44,474 bases of DNA from Falsigemmobacter intermedius (GTDB lineage: Bacteria; Pseudomonadota; Alphaproteobacteria; Rhodobacterales; Rhodobacteraceae): positions 1-44,474 of the forward strand of contig NZ_SBLC01000022.1 in the NCBI RefSeq assembly GCF_004054105.1, read 5' to 3'. The translations under genes were made by a program, and so were the position numbers. The notes beneath the pieces are model-generated. The model had not been told where the DNA came from, made no database searches, and saw only the letters and a program-made list of their open reading frames with translations. This document shows, in pieces, positions 27,789-38,249 of the stretch. How positions within the stretch are numbered: position 1 is the first letter of the stretch; each line of letters begins with the position of its first letter.

Positions 27789-28225
27789 CATGAAAGCTCG
27801 GGGGCGACCGGCACCATGGTGCCGAGCAGCGTGGCGATCAGCACCTCATCCGGGCCGCGGCGCGCGAAGACATCCGCGCGGGTGACGATCAGCCGCCGCC
27901 CCGCTTTGAGGACGAAGCCCTTTGCCACCAGTTCCTCCCCCACTGCCGGGCGCAGAAGGTGGATCTTCATCTCAGAGGTCATCACCTCAACCCCCGGCTC
28001 CATCAGGGTCAGCGCCGCATAGCCTGCGGCCACATCGCCCAGGGTGAAACTGATCCCCGCATGGCCCGCGCCATGCTGCTGGCTGAACTCAGGCCGCAGG
28101 GTAACGGCGAGGCTCACCTCTCCGGGGGCCACGCTGAGAAGCCGGGCGCCGAGCAGGGTCAGGAACCCCTGGCGTGAAAAGCTGCTTTCGATCCGGTGTC
28201 GCATGAAATTCCGTGTCTGCTGCAT
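27788..28225 (-). CDS. PaaI-family hotdog thioesterase
   Basis: Probable acyl-CoA thioesterase, 145 aa, cytoplasmic, working as a dimer or tetramer. The hotdog helix and active-site region reads QQHGAGHAGISFTLGD (His51, His55, Asp64), as in the PaaI/YdiI group. The C-terminus has LVAKGFVLKAGRRLIVTRAD, the typical central strands. The start at 28225 has GGGGTGAG about 6 bases upstream. It lacks the phenylacetate degradation genes that give the family its name, so the acyl substrate is unknown. It diverges from pntA. Confidence 0.83.
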   Translation of the reverse strand: MQQTRNFMRHRIESSFSRQGFLTLLGARLLSVAPGEVSLAVTLRPEFSQQHGAGHAGISFTLGDVAAGYAALTLMEPGVEVMTSEMKIHLLRPAVGEELVAKGFVLKAGRRLIVTRADVFARRGPDEVLIATLLGTMVPVAPELS

Positions 28226-28576
28226 TCTGTCTCACCCCGCAGTAAGGACAGTTCTGCGGTGATCTGTCCTGAAACTGTTGCGCAGGCAGCGTTGTAACGT
28301 TACGGCAAAGCTGACCTGGCTGCTTTGCTTTCAGGGCGTGGCTGCGGCCGCCTGCGCAGGCAGGCGGGTTTCAGCTTACCGGGCCCGGGGGGGATGTGAG
28401 ACATCATTCCGGGGGTGTTGCAAATGACACGGGAGGTGCTGCTTTGCAGCATCCTCTTGTGAAACTTTGTTGCGCGATGGTAAGTGGTCACGTGCAGAAT
28501 CTGTCGGACTCTTGCAGGGCCGGCTGTGCAGAAACAATCCCTTCGGGGATGTGAAGGGGATAGGGGGACGGATCAG
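28226..28576. promoter_or_regulatory. Divergent regulatory spacer between the thioesterase gene and pntA
   Basis: No gene is supported in these 351 bases. They hold a perfect 10-base palindrome GTAACGTTAC (28294-28303), of the kind seen in LacI-family operators, and a 12-base palindrome GCCTGCGCAGGC (28350-28361). A stem-loop also lies at 28435-28442 with 28446-28453. It must contain the promoters of both flanking genes. I could not assign convincing -35/-10 boxes. Confidence 0.4.
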
Positions 28577-30151
28577 GTGAAGATCGGCGCTCTTAAAGAG
28601 ATATTCGAGGGTGAGAACCGGGTCGCAATGACTCCGGATTCGGCTCTGCAGCTGGTGAAACTCGGCCACACCTGTGTGATCGAATCCGGTGCAGGGGCGA
28701 AGGCCGGTTTCTCGGATGCGGCCTATGAGAAGGCGGGTGTCACCGTTCTTCCGACCGCCCAGGCGGTCTCGGAAGCAGCGGATGTGCTGGTGAAGGTACG
28801 CGGACCGGAGGCCTCTGAGGTCGCCCTTCTGCGTCAGGGCCAGACCCTGATCTCGTTCTTCTGGCCGGCACAGAACGCAGAGCTGCTGGAGGCGATCAGC
28901 GCCCGCGGCGCAACCGTTGTTGCCATGGACATGGTGCCGCGGATTTCGCGCGCGCAGAAGATGGACGCGCTGTCGTCGATGGCCAATATCGCGGGCTACC
29001 GCGCGGTCATTGAGGCGGGCAACAACTTCGGCCGCTTCTTCACCGGTCAGGTCACCGCTGCAGGCAAAGTGCCGCCGGCGAAAGTCCTGGTGGTGGGTGC
29101 GGGCGTGGCAGGTCTGGCCGCCATCGGCACCTCGACCTCGCTGGGCGCAATCACCTATGCCTTCGACGTGCGCCCGGAAGTGGCGGAACAGATCGAGTCG
29201 ATGGGCGCCGAGTTCGTCTACCTCGATTTCGCAGATCAGGTGCAGGACGGCGCGGCAACCGGCGGCTATGCAGCCCCCTCGAGCCCCGAGTTCCGTGAAG
29301 CTCAGCTGAAGAAATTCCGCGAGCTGGCACCGGATATGGACATCGTCATCACCACGGCGCTGATCCCGGGCCGTCCGGCTCCGAAACTCTGGACCGAAGA
29401 TATGGTTCAGATGATGAAGCCCGGCTCGGTCATCGTTGACCTTGCGGCCGAGCGCGGCGGCAACTGCGATCTGACCATTCCGGACGAGAGAATCGTCACC
29501 GAGAACGGCGTGACCATCGTTGGCTACACCGATTTCCCGAGCCGTATGGCGGCTCAGGCCTCGACGCTTTACTCGACCAACATCCGCCACATGCTGACGG
29601 ATCTGACGCCGAAAAAAGACGGTGTGATCTTCCACAACATGGAAGATGACGTCATCCGCGGCGCGACCGTGACCCATGAGGGCGCGATCACCTATCCGCC
29701 GCCGCCGCCGAAGATCCAGGCGATTGCTGCTCAGAAGCCGAAAGAAAAGGTGAAAGAGCTGACGCCGGAAGAGAAACGCGCGAAGGAAGCCGCTGAGTTT
29801 AAGGCGCAGACCCGCAACCAGTTCACTCTGCTGGGTGTCTCGGGGGCTCTGCTGCTGCTGGTGGGCCTGGTGGCTCCGGCAGAATTCATGCAGCACTTCA
29901 TCGTCTTCGTTCTGGCCTGCTTTGTGGGCTTCCAGATCATCTGGAACGTTGCGCATTCGCTGCACACGCCCCTGATGGCGATCACCAATGCGATTTCGTC
30001 GATCATCATCCTCGGCGCGCTGATGCAGATCGGCTCGGGCTCCTGGCTCGTGATCGTGCTGGCAGGGCTGTCGGTCTTTATGGCCGGTATCAACATCTTC
30101 GGTGGCTTTGCGGTCACCCGGCGCATGCTCGCCATGTTCCAGAAGTCGTAA
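28577..30151 (+). CDS. pntA: NAD(P) transhydrogenase alpha subunit, fused form
   Basis: Inner-membrane proton-translocating transhydrogenase subunit, 524 aa. It couples hydride transfer from NADH to NADP with proton entry and so supplies NADPH. The NAD-binding domain I has [38 protein letters not shown] and the dinucleotide fold [15 protein letters not shown] with DVRPE. A charged linker near residues 380-415 leads to four C-terminal membrane helices. In some relatives (Rhodospirillum) this chain is split in two, but here it is one protein. The start is the GTG at 28577 giving VKIGALKE. An open frame from 28484 adds 31 residues without homology. Confidence 0.95.
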   Translation: MKIGALKEIFEGENRVAMTPDSALQLVKLGHTCVIESGAGAKAGFSDAAYEKAGVTVLPTAQAVSEAADVLVKVRGPEASEVALLRQGQTLISFFWPAQNAELLEAISARGATVVAMDMVPRISRAQKMDALSSMANIAGYRAVIEAGNNFGRFFTGQVTAAGKVPPAKVLVVGAGVAGLAAIGTSTSLGAITYAFDVRPEVAEQIESMGAEFVYLDFADQVQDGAATGGYAAPSSPEFREAQLKKFRELAPDMDIVITTALIPGRPAPKLWTEDMVQMMKPGSVIVDLAAERGGNCDLTIPDERIVTENGVTIVGYTDFPSRMAAQASTLYSTNIRHMLTDLTPKKDGVIFHNMEDDVIRGATVTHEGAITYPPPPPKIQAIAAQKPKEKVKELTPEEKRAKEAAEFKAQTRNQFTLLGVSGALLLLVGLVAPAEFMQHFIVFVLACFVGFQIIWNVAHSLHTPLMAITNAISSIIILGALMQIGSGSWLVIVLAGLSVFMAGINIFGGFAVTRRMLAMFQKS

Positions 30152-30163
30152 GGAGAGGGCCGA

Positions 30164-31639
30164 ATGGATTACGGATTTACCACGGCCGCATATGTGGTCT
30201 CGGCCGTTCTCATGATCCTCAGCCTGGGCGGTCTGTCCGGGCAGGAGAGTGCAAAGCGCGCCGTCTGGTACGGCATCGTCGGCATGGCGCTGGCGGTGGC
30301 GGCAACCCTGATCGGACCGGGCATTTCGACCGGTTTTGCTGCGGCAGCGCTGGTTCTGGTGCTGATCGGCGGCGCCATCGGCGTTGTGCTGGCCAAAAAA
30401 GTTCAGATGACCGAGATGCCGCAGCTGGTCGCTGCGATGCACTCGCTGGTCGGTCTGGCGGCGGTCTTCATCGGCTTCAACTCGGAAGCTGAGATGGCCC
30501 GTATTGCTGCGGCTCTGGCAGCCGGTGATGCGGATACGCTGAACGCCATTCAGGGCGCGGGCGGTTTTGCCGCGAAAGTTCTGGCGAAGTTTGACCCGGC
30601 ACGTTCGGCTGAGCTGTCGATCCTGCGTGTTGAGACCTTCCTCGGCGTCTTCATCGGTGCCGTGACTTTCACCGGTTCGGTGATTGCTTACGGCAAACTG
30701 GCGGGCAAAGTGGACGGCAAGGCGAAGAAACTGCCCGGCGGCCATATGCTGAACGCGGGCGCTGCGCTGCTGTCGCTGGTGCTGCTGATTGCCTATCTGA
30801 ACGGTGCCGGTTCCTGGACGCTGATCCTGATGACCGTGGCTGCGCTCTTCATCGGTTATCACCTGATCATGGGTATCGGCGGCGCCGATATGCCGGTCGT
30901 GGTGTCGATGCTGAACAGCTACTCGGGCTGGGCGGCTGCAGCGATCGGCTTCTCGCTTGGCAACGATCTGCTGATCGTTGTGGGTGCGCTGGTGGGTTCG
31001 TCGGGTGCGATTCTCTCCTACATCATGTGTAAGGCGATGAACCGCTCGTTCATCTCGGTGATCCTGGGCGGCTTTGGCGGCACCACCGGTCCGGCCATGG
31101 AAGTGACCGGCGAGCAGGTTGCGATCGACGCCGAAGGCGTGGCTGCGGCGCTGAACGATGCCGACAGCATCATCATTGTGCCGGGCTATGGCATGGCGGT
31201 GGCTCAGGCGCAGCAGTCGGTGTCGGAACTGACCCGCAAGCTGCGTGGCCGTGGCAAGAACGTGCGCTTTGCGATCCACCCGGTTGCGGGTCGTCTGCCG
31301 GGCCATATGAACGTGCTGCTGGCGGAAGCCAAAGTGCCTTACGACATCGTGCTGGAGATGGATGAGATCAACGACGACTTCCCGGAAACGGATGTCGTGA
31401 TCATCATCGGCTCGAACGACATCGTGAACCCGGCCGCTCAGGAAGATCCGAACTCGCCGATCGCAGGCATGCCGGTTCTGGAAGTCTGGAAAGCGAAACA
31501 GGTCTTCGTGTCGAAACGCGGTCAGGGCACCGGCTACTCGGGCATCGAGAACCCGCTGTTCTATAAAGACAACACCCGCATGTTCTACGGTGATGCGAAG
31601 AAGTCGATCGACCAGCTGCTGCCGATGATCGACGGCTGA
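30164..31639 (+). CDS. pntB: NAD(P) transhydrogenase beta subunit
   Basis: Inner-membrane subunit, 491 aa. The first about 290 residues form the membrane domain that carries the proton channel, including [20 protein letters not shown] and [20 protein letters not shown]. The C-terminal domain III binds NADP through [31 protein letters not shown] and [14 protein letters not shown]. It begins 12 bases after pntA with GGAGAGG upstream, so the pair is one operon. It ends before a clear terminator. Confidence 0.97.
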   Translation: MDYGFTTAAYVVSAVLMILSLGGLSGQESAKRAVWYGIVGMALAVAATLIGPGISTGFAAAALVLVLIGGAIGVVLAKKVQMTEMPQLVAAMHSLVGLAAVFIGFNSEAEMARIAAALAAGDADTLNAIQGAGGFAAKVLAKFDPARSAELSILRVETFLGVFIGAVTFTGSVIAYGKLAGKVDGKAKKLPGGHMLNAGAALLSLVLLIAYLNGAGSWTLILMTVAALFIGYHLIMGIGGADMPVVVSMLNSYSGWAAAAIGFSLGNDLLIVVGALVGSSGAILSYIMCKAMNRSFISVILGGFGGTTGPAMEVTGEQVAIDAEGVAAALNDADSIIIVPGYGMAVAQAQQSVSELTRKLRGRGKNVRFAIHPVAGRLPGHMNVLLAEAKVPYDIVLEMDEINDDFPETDVVIIIGSNDIVNPAAQEDPNSPIAGMPVLEVWKAKQVFVSKRGQGTGYSGIENPLFYKDNTRMFYGDAKKSIDQLLPMIDG

Positions 31640-31661
31640 TCTTTCAGCTTATGGAATGAAG

Positions 31662-31698
31662 AAGGCCCGGGGGTGTGAACTCCCGGGCCTTTGCTTTT
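31662..31698 (+). terminator. Rho-independent terminator of pntAB
   Basis: AAGGCCCGGG (31662-31671) pairs with CCCGGGCCTT (31682-31691) over a 10-base loop, followed by TGCTTTT. Confidence 0.85.
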
Positions 31699-31706
31699 GT
31701 GGTGAG

Positions 31707-31760
31707 CGCCGGGGGCTGCCGGCCCCCGGACCCCCCGGGAGTATTTTGAAAAAACCAAAG
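31707..31760. repeat. GC-rich REP-like intergenic element
   Basis: Between the convergent pntB and ureG ends lies a GC-rich hairpin, CCGGGGGC (31709-31716) with GCCCCCGG (31722-31729). It is followed by ACCCCCCGGGAGTATTTTGA and an A-rich tail. This hairpin, then CCCGGGAGTATTT and AAACCA, resembles a dispersed element I recall from many Rhodobacteraceae intergenic regions. Only one copy is evident in this window, so the repeat nature rests on that recollection. Confidence 0.45.
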
Positions 31761-32378
31761 TCAGGGAGTGGGGGTGAGGCCGCCGTGGCGCAGGAGCCAT
31801 GAGATGATCTGATCTAGGCCTTTGCCGTTGCGTACTTCGGCGAGAACGAAGGGTTTTGTACCGCGGGCTTTGCTGGTGTCGGCTTCGAGCTCTGTGAGAT
31901 CGACGCCGACATGGGGGGCGAGGTCGGTTTTATTGACCACCAGGAGATCTGATTTTGTGAGCCCCGGCCCCTTCTTGCGCGGGATGTCCTGGCCTGCGGC
32001 GGTGTCGATCACATAGATCGAGAGATCTGCGAGTTCGGGCGAGAAGGTGGCGGCGAGATTGTCGCCGCCGGATTCGATGAGGATCAGATCGAGGTCGGGG
32101 ATCCTGGCGGTCAGATCGGAGATGGCGGCGAGATTGATCGAGGCATCTTCCCGGATTGCCGTATGCGGGCATCCGCCGGTTTCGACGCCGCGGATCCGGG
32201 CCGCGGGCAGGACCTGGGCGCGGGTGAGGTAATCGGCATCTTCGCGGGTGTAGATGTCATTGGTGATGACGGCCATGGAGAGGCGGGGGGCAAGGGCGCG
32301 GGCGAGGGCCTCAGTGAGCGAGGTTTTGCCGGCGCCGACGGGGCCGCCGATGCCGACGCGGAGGGGGCCGGTGCTCAT
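31761..32378 (-). CDS. ureG: Urease accessory GTPase UreG
   Basis: Cytoplasmic GTPase, 205 aa, that with UreF, UreD and UreE loads nickel into urease. The P-loop is GPVGAGKT (residues 12-19). The metal-binding Cys-Pro-His motif is in [14 protein letters not shown], and [10 protein letters not shown] is the guanine-recognition motif. [19 protein letters not shown] is also diagnostic. It is the last gene of the urease operon and overlaps ureF by four bases (ATGA). Confidence 0.97.
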   Translation of the reverse strand: MSTGPLRVGIGGPVGAGKTSLTEALARALAPRLSMAVITNDIYTREDADYLTRAQVLPAARIRGVETGGCPHTAIREDASINLAAISDLTARIPDLDLILIESGGDNLAATFSPELADLSIYVIDTAAGQDIPRKKGPGLTKSDLLVVNKTDLAPHVGVDLTELEADTSKARGTKPFVLAEVRNGKGLDQIISWLLRHGGLTPTP

Positions 32379-33013
32379 GTGCGGTAAAGCCTTGGTTGCA
32401 GGGTTTCGTGTGAAAGAGACGCGAGATCCGCCGCAAAAGCGGCTGTGCCGAGGTCAGAGAGATCGGAGGCCGCGGCGCGGCGGGCGGTCCGGAGGATCAG
32501 GGGGTGGAGGGCTGCGAGGATGCGCTGGCCCTCGGTCTGGCCGAGCGGGACCGCGCGGGTGGCGATGGTGACGAGATTGCTGAGGGCGGCGTGAAGGCTG
32601 TGGGCCAGCACGGTCTCGACCGGCAGCCTGAGGGGGGCTGCGGCTTCGGCGATGGCGATGGGCAGGGCGCGCGGCGGCAGGCTGCGGCCGGTGGCGGCCG
32701 AGACTGTTCGGGCAAAGGCCGTGCCGAGGCTGAGGGTTTCTTCGAGCCTCTCGGCAGAGAGACAGAGCGCGCGGGCGAGGCCATCGAGGGCCTCGGGATC
32801 GGCCCCGGGTTTCAGGCCTTCGGCGAGCAGCACCGCGTCGGACCAGAGGGGGCCCTGGCAGAGCAGATGGCTGAGCCAGGCCTGCAGGTCGTGGCCCGTG
32901 CTAATGCGCCCATCTGCGATGGCGGTCTCGAGCCCGCCCGAGCAGGCGAAGGCGCCGGTCGGGAAGGCGGGGGAGAGCCATTGCAGCAGCGAGAGGGCAT
33001 TGAGGCTGAGCAT
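32375..33013 (-). CDS. ureF: Urease accessory protein UreF
   Basis: Cytoplasmic all-helical accessory protein, 212 aa, that bridges UreD and UreG during nickel insertion. The N-terminal block [20 protein letters not shown] is typical UreF. It also has the [10 protein letters not shown] region and the alanine-rich C-terminal helices. I start it at the ATG at 33013, one base after the ureE stop codon. A longer frame to 33226 runs inside ureE in another frame and is an artefact. Confidence 0.94.
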   Translation of the reverse strand: MLSLNALSLLQWLSPAFPTGAFACSGGLETAIADGRISTGHDLQAWLSHLLCQGPLWSDAVLLAEGLKPGADPEALDGLARALCLSAERLEETLSLGTAFARTVSAATGRSLPPRALPIAIAEAAAPLRLPVETVLAHSLHAALSNLVTIATRAVPLGQTEGQRILAALHPLILRTARRAAASDLSDLGTAAFAADLASLSHETLQPRLYRT

Positions 33014-33014
33014 C

Positions 33015-33548
33015 TCAGTGGTCGTGGCTGCAGCCGGGTCCGTGCACATGGGGCTGGCCGCCGCCGTGGGAATGGCTGTGGCTGTGGTCGTGACCATGAT
33101 TCTGGGCGGGGCCGTGATCATGGCCCATGGTGCGGCCCTGCCCATAAGCGCCGCCTTCCGGCGTGAAGGGCGCTGCGATGTAGCGTATGTCAGCCTCAAG
33201 GAAGCGCAGCATCTTTTCGAGCACATGATCGCGCCGGATTAGCAGGCGGTCGGCCTCAATGGCGCAGGGGGTGTGGCGGTTGCCGATATGCCAGGCCAGA
33301 CGCGGGAGGTTGCCGCGGATTTCCACGAGCTCTTCGACGGCGGGAAGGATCTCGACGATGGTGCCGTCAGAGAGTTCCATCCCCTGGTAGTCATCCAGGT
33401 TCACCAGCGCGGGCTGGTCGAACATGAACTCGACCCCGTGATCGGTGGTCAGCAGTTTGCGGCGCAGCAGGCGGCCGTCATAATCGAGGGTGATGTGGTC
33501 GTAGTGACCCTCAGGGGTGACGGGCATCAGGCGGGTGACGGTCAGCAT
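33015..33548 (-). CDS. ureE: Urease nickel metallochaperone UreE
   Basis: Cytoplasmic nickel carrier, 177 aa, that delivers Ni(II) to the UreDFG-apourease complex. The N-terminal peptide-binding-like domain has LDYDGRLLRRKLLTTDHGVE. The C-terminal metal-binding domain has LPRLAWHIGNRHTPCAIE. The chain ends in a histidine-rich tail of 36 residues with 12 His, capable of storing several nickel ions, as in Klebsiella UreE. Start at the ATG at 33548, 7 bases after the ureC stop. Confidence 0.95.
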   Translation of the reverse strand: MLTVTRLMPVTPEGHYDHITLDYDGRLLRRKLLTTDHGVEFMFDQPALVNLDDYQGMELSDGTIVEILPAVEELVEIRGNLPRLAWHIGNRHTPCAIEADRLLIRRDHVLEKMLRFLEADIRYIAAPFTPEGGAYGQGRTMGHDHGPAQNHGHDHSHSHSHGGGQPHVHGPGCSHDH

Positions 33549-33555
33549 GGTAACC

Positions 33556-35277
<1,722 letters not shown>

Positions 35278-35309
35278 CGGGCACCTTTGTCAGGGTCTTG
35301 GGGGAGGAA

Positions 35310-35332
35310 CCGGGGCGGGCGGGCCGCCCCGG
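35310..35332 (-). other. Intercistronic stem-loop upstream of ureC
   Basis: A perfect 9-bp GC stem (35310-35318 with 35324-35332) with a 5-base loop lies between the AhpD-like gene and ureC. Only TT follows on the minus strand, so it may mark an mRNA processing point or partial attenuation. Confidence 0.45.
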
Positions 35333-35339
35333 CAAAGGG

Positions 35340-35735
35340 TCAGGCCAGGAAGCGGTCGTCGGTTTCCACCTGCAAAGCCGTGGCCAGTGCATTGGTGCGC
35401 GAGGCCATGGCGATGACCGAGAGGAGCTCGGCATGCATCTCAGGCGTCATGCCTTTGTTGCGGGCTGAGGCCGTATGCGAATGCAGGCAATAGCCGCAGC
35501 CATGGGCGGCAGAGACGGCGATATAGATCAGCTCTTTGGTCAGCGGATCGAGCGCGCCCGGGGCCATCACCCTTTTGATCCGGGCCCAGACATCGGTCAG
35601 CTCATCCGGGTTATGGGCCAGCGCACGCCAGAAGTTGTTGACGTAATCCGTGCCGCGGCTGGCGCGGATGTCATCAAAGACGGCGCGGGCTTCGGGCGCG
35701 GCCTCTTCATCGGAGAGAAGCTTGACCGTGGCCAT
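35340..35735 (-). CDS. AhpD-like carboxymuconolactone decarboxylase family protein
   Basis: Small helical protein, 131 aa, cytoplasmic by lack of a signal. It keeps the full AhpD redox signature E-x11-C-x2-C-x3-H: Glu68, Cys80, Cys83 and His87 in HGCGYCLHSH. This suggests thiol-disulphide or peroxidase activity rather than ring-lactone decarboxylation. The N-terminus ATVKLLSDEEAAPEARAVFDD is typical of the uncharacterised subgroup annotated 'peroxidase-related'. Its start touches the stop of the cyclase-family gene (shared base 35735), so the two are translated together inside the urease operon. Its link to urea is unknown. Confidence 0.85.
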   Translation of the reverse strand: MATVKLLSDEEAAPEARAVFDDIRASRGTDYVNNFWRALAHNPDELTDVWARIKRVMAPGALDPLTKELIYIAVSAAHGCGYCLHSHTASARNKGMTPEMHAELLSVIAMASRTNALATALQVETDDRFLA

Positions 35736-36550
35736 CAGTAAACCGCCAGCACCCGGGCCGGACCGCCGGTGCCCTTTTTGTGTTTCGGCGCGCCAACGAA
35801 GATCGTCGCCCCCCTGGCGGGCACCGCATCAAGGCCGGCAAGCCCCTCGATCCCATAGCGGCCCGAGGGCAGCCAGGAGTTATGCACCGCGAAATCGGCG
35901 GAATTGCCCGGATCGAGCGAGAGCGTATCGGTGCCGATGCAGGCAACATTCATCGTGGCCAGCAGATCGGTCGCGGCTTTCGAAAAGCCCGGAAAGGCAA
36001 AATTGCCATCGGGCGTGTTGCGGAATTCAGGCGTTGCCACCTTATCGGCCCAGCCCGAGTTGAAGGCCACGCAGGCCCCGGCGGGGATTTCACCATTGGC
36101 AGAGACCCAGGCCTCAATATCGGCAGGCTCAACCATGGCATTGGCGTCGTATTTGGCCTTTGCTTTCAGATCGATCACGCAAAGCGGGCAGACGAGGTTC
36201 CCGGCGGGGATTTCATCGACCGACATGCCGTCTTTGGAGAAATGCAGCGGCGCGTCGATATGGGTGCCGGAATGTTCAAAGATCGTCAGCTTATAAAGCT
36301 GATAGCCGGACTTATCGATATTGACGGCTTCTTCGTAAAGAATGCCGGGGTTGCCGTCGAAGGTCGGAAAGTCGCTGTCCCAGGCATGGGTCAGATCGGC
36401 GACCTTGCCGGAACCGGCAGCGAGGGCCGGACGGGCCGAAGTAAGCCCTGCGGCCACAACGGCGGCGGTGGTGGCTGCGGCCCCGGTAAAGAGGCTGCGG
36501 CGCGAGAGCATGGAACGTTTCACGGAGTCGATCACACAGGCATTGCACAT
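35735..36550 (-). CDS. Tat-exported cyclase-family (kynurenine-formamidase-like) metal hydrolase
   Basis: 271 aa. The cyclase/KynB-type metal site is H93SGTH97IDAPLHF with His103, the HxGTHxDxPxHF signature of Mn/Zn amidohydrolases such as kynurenine formamidase and isatin hydrolase. The N-terminus has a twin-arginine signal, SRRSLFTG followed by a hydrophobic stretch ending ARPALAA, so the enzyme should be exported folded to the periplasm. Before that signal lies MCNACVIDSVK with two cysteines. GGGAGA lies about 10 bases before the ATG at 36550. It sits between ureAB and the AhpD-like gene. The substrate is unknown; an amide or cyclic ureide would fit the context, but nothing proves it. Confidence 0.85.
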   Translation of the reverse strand: MCNACVIDSVKRSMLSRRSLFTGAAATTAAVVAAGLTSARPALAAGSGKVADLTHAWDSDFPTFDGNPGILYEEAVNIDKSGYQLYKLTIFEHSGTHIDAPLHFSKDGMSVDEIPAGNLVCPLCVIDLKAKAKYDANAMVEPADIEAWVSANGEIPAGACVAFNSGWADKVATPEFRNTPDGNFAFPGFSKAATDLLATMNVACIGTDTLSLDPGNSADFAVHNSWLPSGRYGIEGLAGLDAVPARGATIFVGAPKHKKGTGGPARVLAVY

Positions 36551-36625
36551 GGTCTTAGTCTCCCTGTTCTGCCGGTTTCCCGGCGTTTTGCAGTCATCTG
36601 CCGCAGCAGCGTTTACCCCGGCGCT

Positions 36626-37249
36626 TTATCCGTCAAGCTTGCCCATGATCTGCTGGTTGAAGCCGTAGACAATCCGCGCACCGGCCAGCGGCACGAGGCT
36701 CACTTCGCGGCTTTGCCCCGGCTCAAAGCGCACGGCGGTGCCGGCGGGGATATCGAGGCGCTGGCCGCGTGCGGCCTCCCGGTCGAAGGAGAGCCCGGCG
36801 TTGGTTTCGGCAAAATGGTAGTGGCTGCCGACCTGGATCGGGCGGTCGCCGGTATTGGCGACCATGAGCTTCGTCACCGGTGCGGTCTCGTTGAGGATCA
36901 GATCGCCCTTCGCCGCCAGCACCTCACCGGGCGACAGCGTCTCAGCCCCGCGGATCGGGTGGTGGACGGTCACCAGCTTGGTGCCATCCGGGAAGGTGGC
37001 TTCGACCTGGACCGAGTGGATCATATCGGCCACGCCCGGCATGCATTGATCGGCGCTGAGAATGGTGGCCCCGGCCTCCATCAGATCAGCGACGGAGCGG
37101 CCGTCGCGTGCGCCTTCCACCACGAAGTCAGTGATCAGCGCGATGGCCTCGGGGTGGTTCAGCTTCACGCCACGCGCCAGGCGGTTACGGGCCACCATGG
37201 CGGCAAGGCTGACCAGAAGTTTGTCTTTTTCGCGCGGGGTCAGGTTCAT
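36626..37249 (-). CDS. ureAB: Fused urease gamma-beta subunit (UreA-UreB)
   Basis: Structural subunit, 207 aa, in which the usual separate gamma (UreA) and beta (UreB) chains form one protein, as in Helicobacter. Residues 1 to about 99 are UreA ([60 protein letters not shown]). Residues from about 104 are UreB ([45 protein letters not shown]). The UreB portion ends at KLDG soon after [13 protein letters not shown], matching the short UreB type. No separate ureA or ureB is present. It lies 8 bases after ureD. Confidence 0.95.
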   Translation of the reverse strand: MNLTPREKDKLLVSLAAMVARNRLARGVKLNHPEAIALITDFVVEGARDGRSVADLMEAGATILSADQCMPGVADMIHSVQVEATFPDGTKLVTVHHPIRGAETLSPGEVLAAKGDLILNETAPVTKLMVANTGDRPIQVGSHYHFAETNAGLSFDREAARGQRLDIPAGTAVRFEPGQSREVSLVPLAGARIVYGFNQQIMGKLDG

Positions 37250-37257
37250 TGGGGTCC

Positions 37258-38079
37258 TCAGCTGTGCCAGACACGGGGCAGGGGGGACGGGCGAAGCACC
37301 GTCAGAAGTCGGATAAGCTGGCGGCGCAGCGGCCAGTTGTCTCTGGCCATCAGCCGCACCACGAGGCGGCCGTCAAAGCCCGAAGCCGCGCCCTGCACCC
37401 CCGGCTCGTCCAGCGCGGCGCGCACGGGGCCGATGGCGTCTTCCGCGCCCTGGCCGAGAAGCACGGTCCCCGAAAGGACACGCGCCCCGGCAAGCCCTGC
37501 GGGCGTGTCGCGCAGGGCATCGGCGTTCAGATGCATCGGCTCAAAATGGACGGGGCGACCGGCGCGGGTGAAGAGACGCTCATCGCGGAACGAGACGTCG
37601 CTCAGCACTTCGCCCATGGCGGTGCGGCCCAGGATGACGGTCTCACAACTGAGGCAGCTGGCATCTGGGGCAAGGTCGATCTGCGTGCGGCGATGCGCGG
37701 CAGAGCGTTCAAAGAGAATGGTCTCCTGCGGCAGCCAGTCGAGGCGGGCGCCCTCGCCCACCGACATCTGCAGCGATATCTCCGCCTGACCGCCCGGGGA
37801 TTTATAGACCCGCTCAGCGGTCTGGGTGGTGGCGGTGACACGGGTGCCCGCGCCCAAGGTCAGGCGGATCTCCTGACGGTCACCGCCCGTCAGCCCGCCG
37901 GAGGTGTTCAGGATCACCAGTTCCGGCCCCGGAAGCGAAATGGCCCGCGCCGATCCGGCCTGTCGCAGCCCGCTCAGATACGTGACGCCCGACCGGGCCT
38001 CAAAGGAGGCGCGGATCTCGCCAAAGCTGCGTTGCAGCCGGGGCGGAGCAGGGAAGAGGGGGGCGGTGATCAGGCTCAT
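37258..38079 (-). CDS. ureD: Urease accessory protein UreD
   Basis: Cytoplasmic accessory protein (UreD/UreH), 273 aa, that docks on apourease and recruits UreF and UreG. Diagnostic blocks are [50 protein letters not shown] and [11 protein letters not shown] start it at the ATG at 38079, preceded by AGAGGG, though only one base separates them. The frame is open to a TTG at 38151, so the N-terminus is uncertain. It is the first gene of the urease operon, downstream of the terminator at 38207-38231. Confidence 0.93.
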   Translation of the reverse strand: MSLITAPLFPAPPRLQRSFGEIRASFEARSGVTYLSGLRQAGSARAISLPGPELVILNTSGGLTGGDRQEIRLTLGAGTRVTATTQTAERVYKSPGGQAEISLQMSVGEGARLDWLPQETILFERSAAHRRTQIDLAPDASCLSCETVILGRTAMGEVLSDVSFRDERLFTRAGRPVHFEPMHLNADALRDTPAGLAGARVLSGTVLLGQGAEDAIGPVRAALDEPGVQGAASGFDGRLVVRLMARDNWPLRRQLIRLLTVLRPSPLPRVWHS

Positions 38080-38202
38080 GCCCTCTTGGGACCCCAGGGC
38101 CGTGGCATTCTCAATTCCCGGCGCGGGGCGGGGCGGTCCCTTTTGCAACAAAAACGCGCAGTTGCCTGTCCTGCGGGCAGAGTGCCTGAAATTCGGGCGA
38201 AA

Positions 38203-38231
38203 CTGAAAAGGCCCCGCAGAGCGGGGCCTTT
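38203..38231 (-). terminator. Rho-independent terminator of the peptide-importer operon
   Basis: A perfect 11-bp stem (38207-38217 with 38221-38231) with a 3-base loop. On the minus strand it ends in TTTT. It lies 18 bases past the last permease gene and separates that operon from the urease genes. Confidence 0.85.
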
Positions 38232-38249
38232 GAGTGTCAGAGGGGCCTC

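Noticed and set aside
28376-31306. 976-codon minus-strand open frame opposite pntAB
   Set aside because: Antisense shadow of two clear transhydrogenase genes; composition is that of complementary third-position GC codons, with no family sequence.
33013-33226. N-terminal extension of ureF inside ureE
   Set aside because: The extra residues are the His-rich tail of ureE read in another frame; the ATG at 33013 directly after the ureE stop fits UreF homologues.
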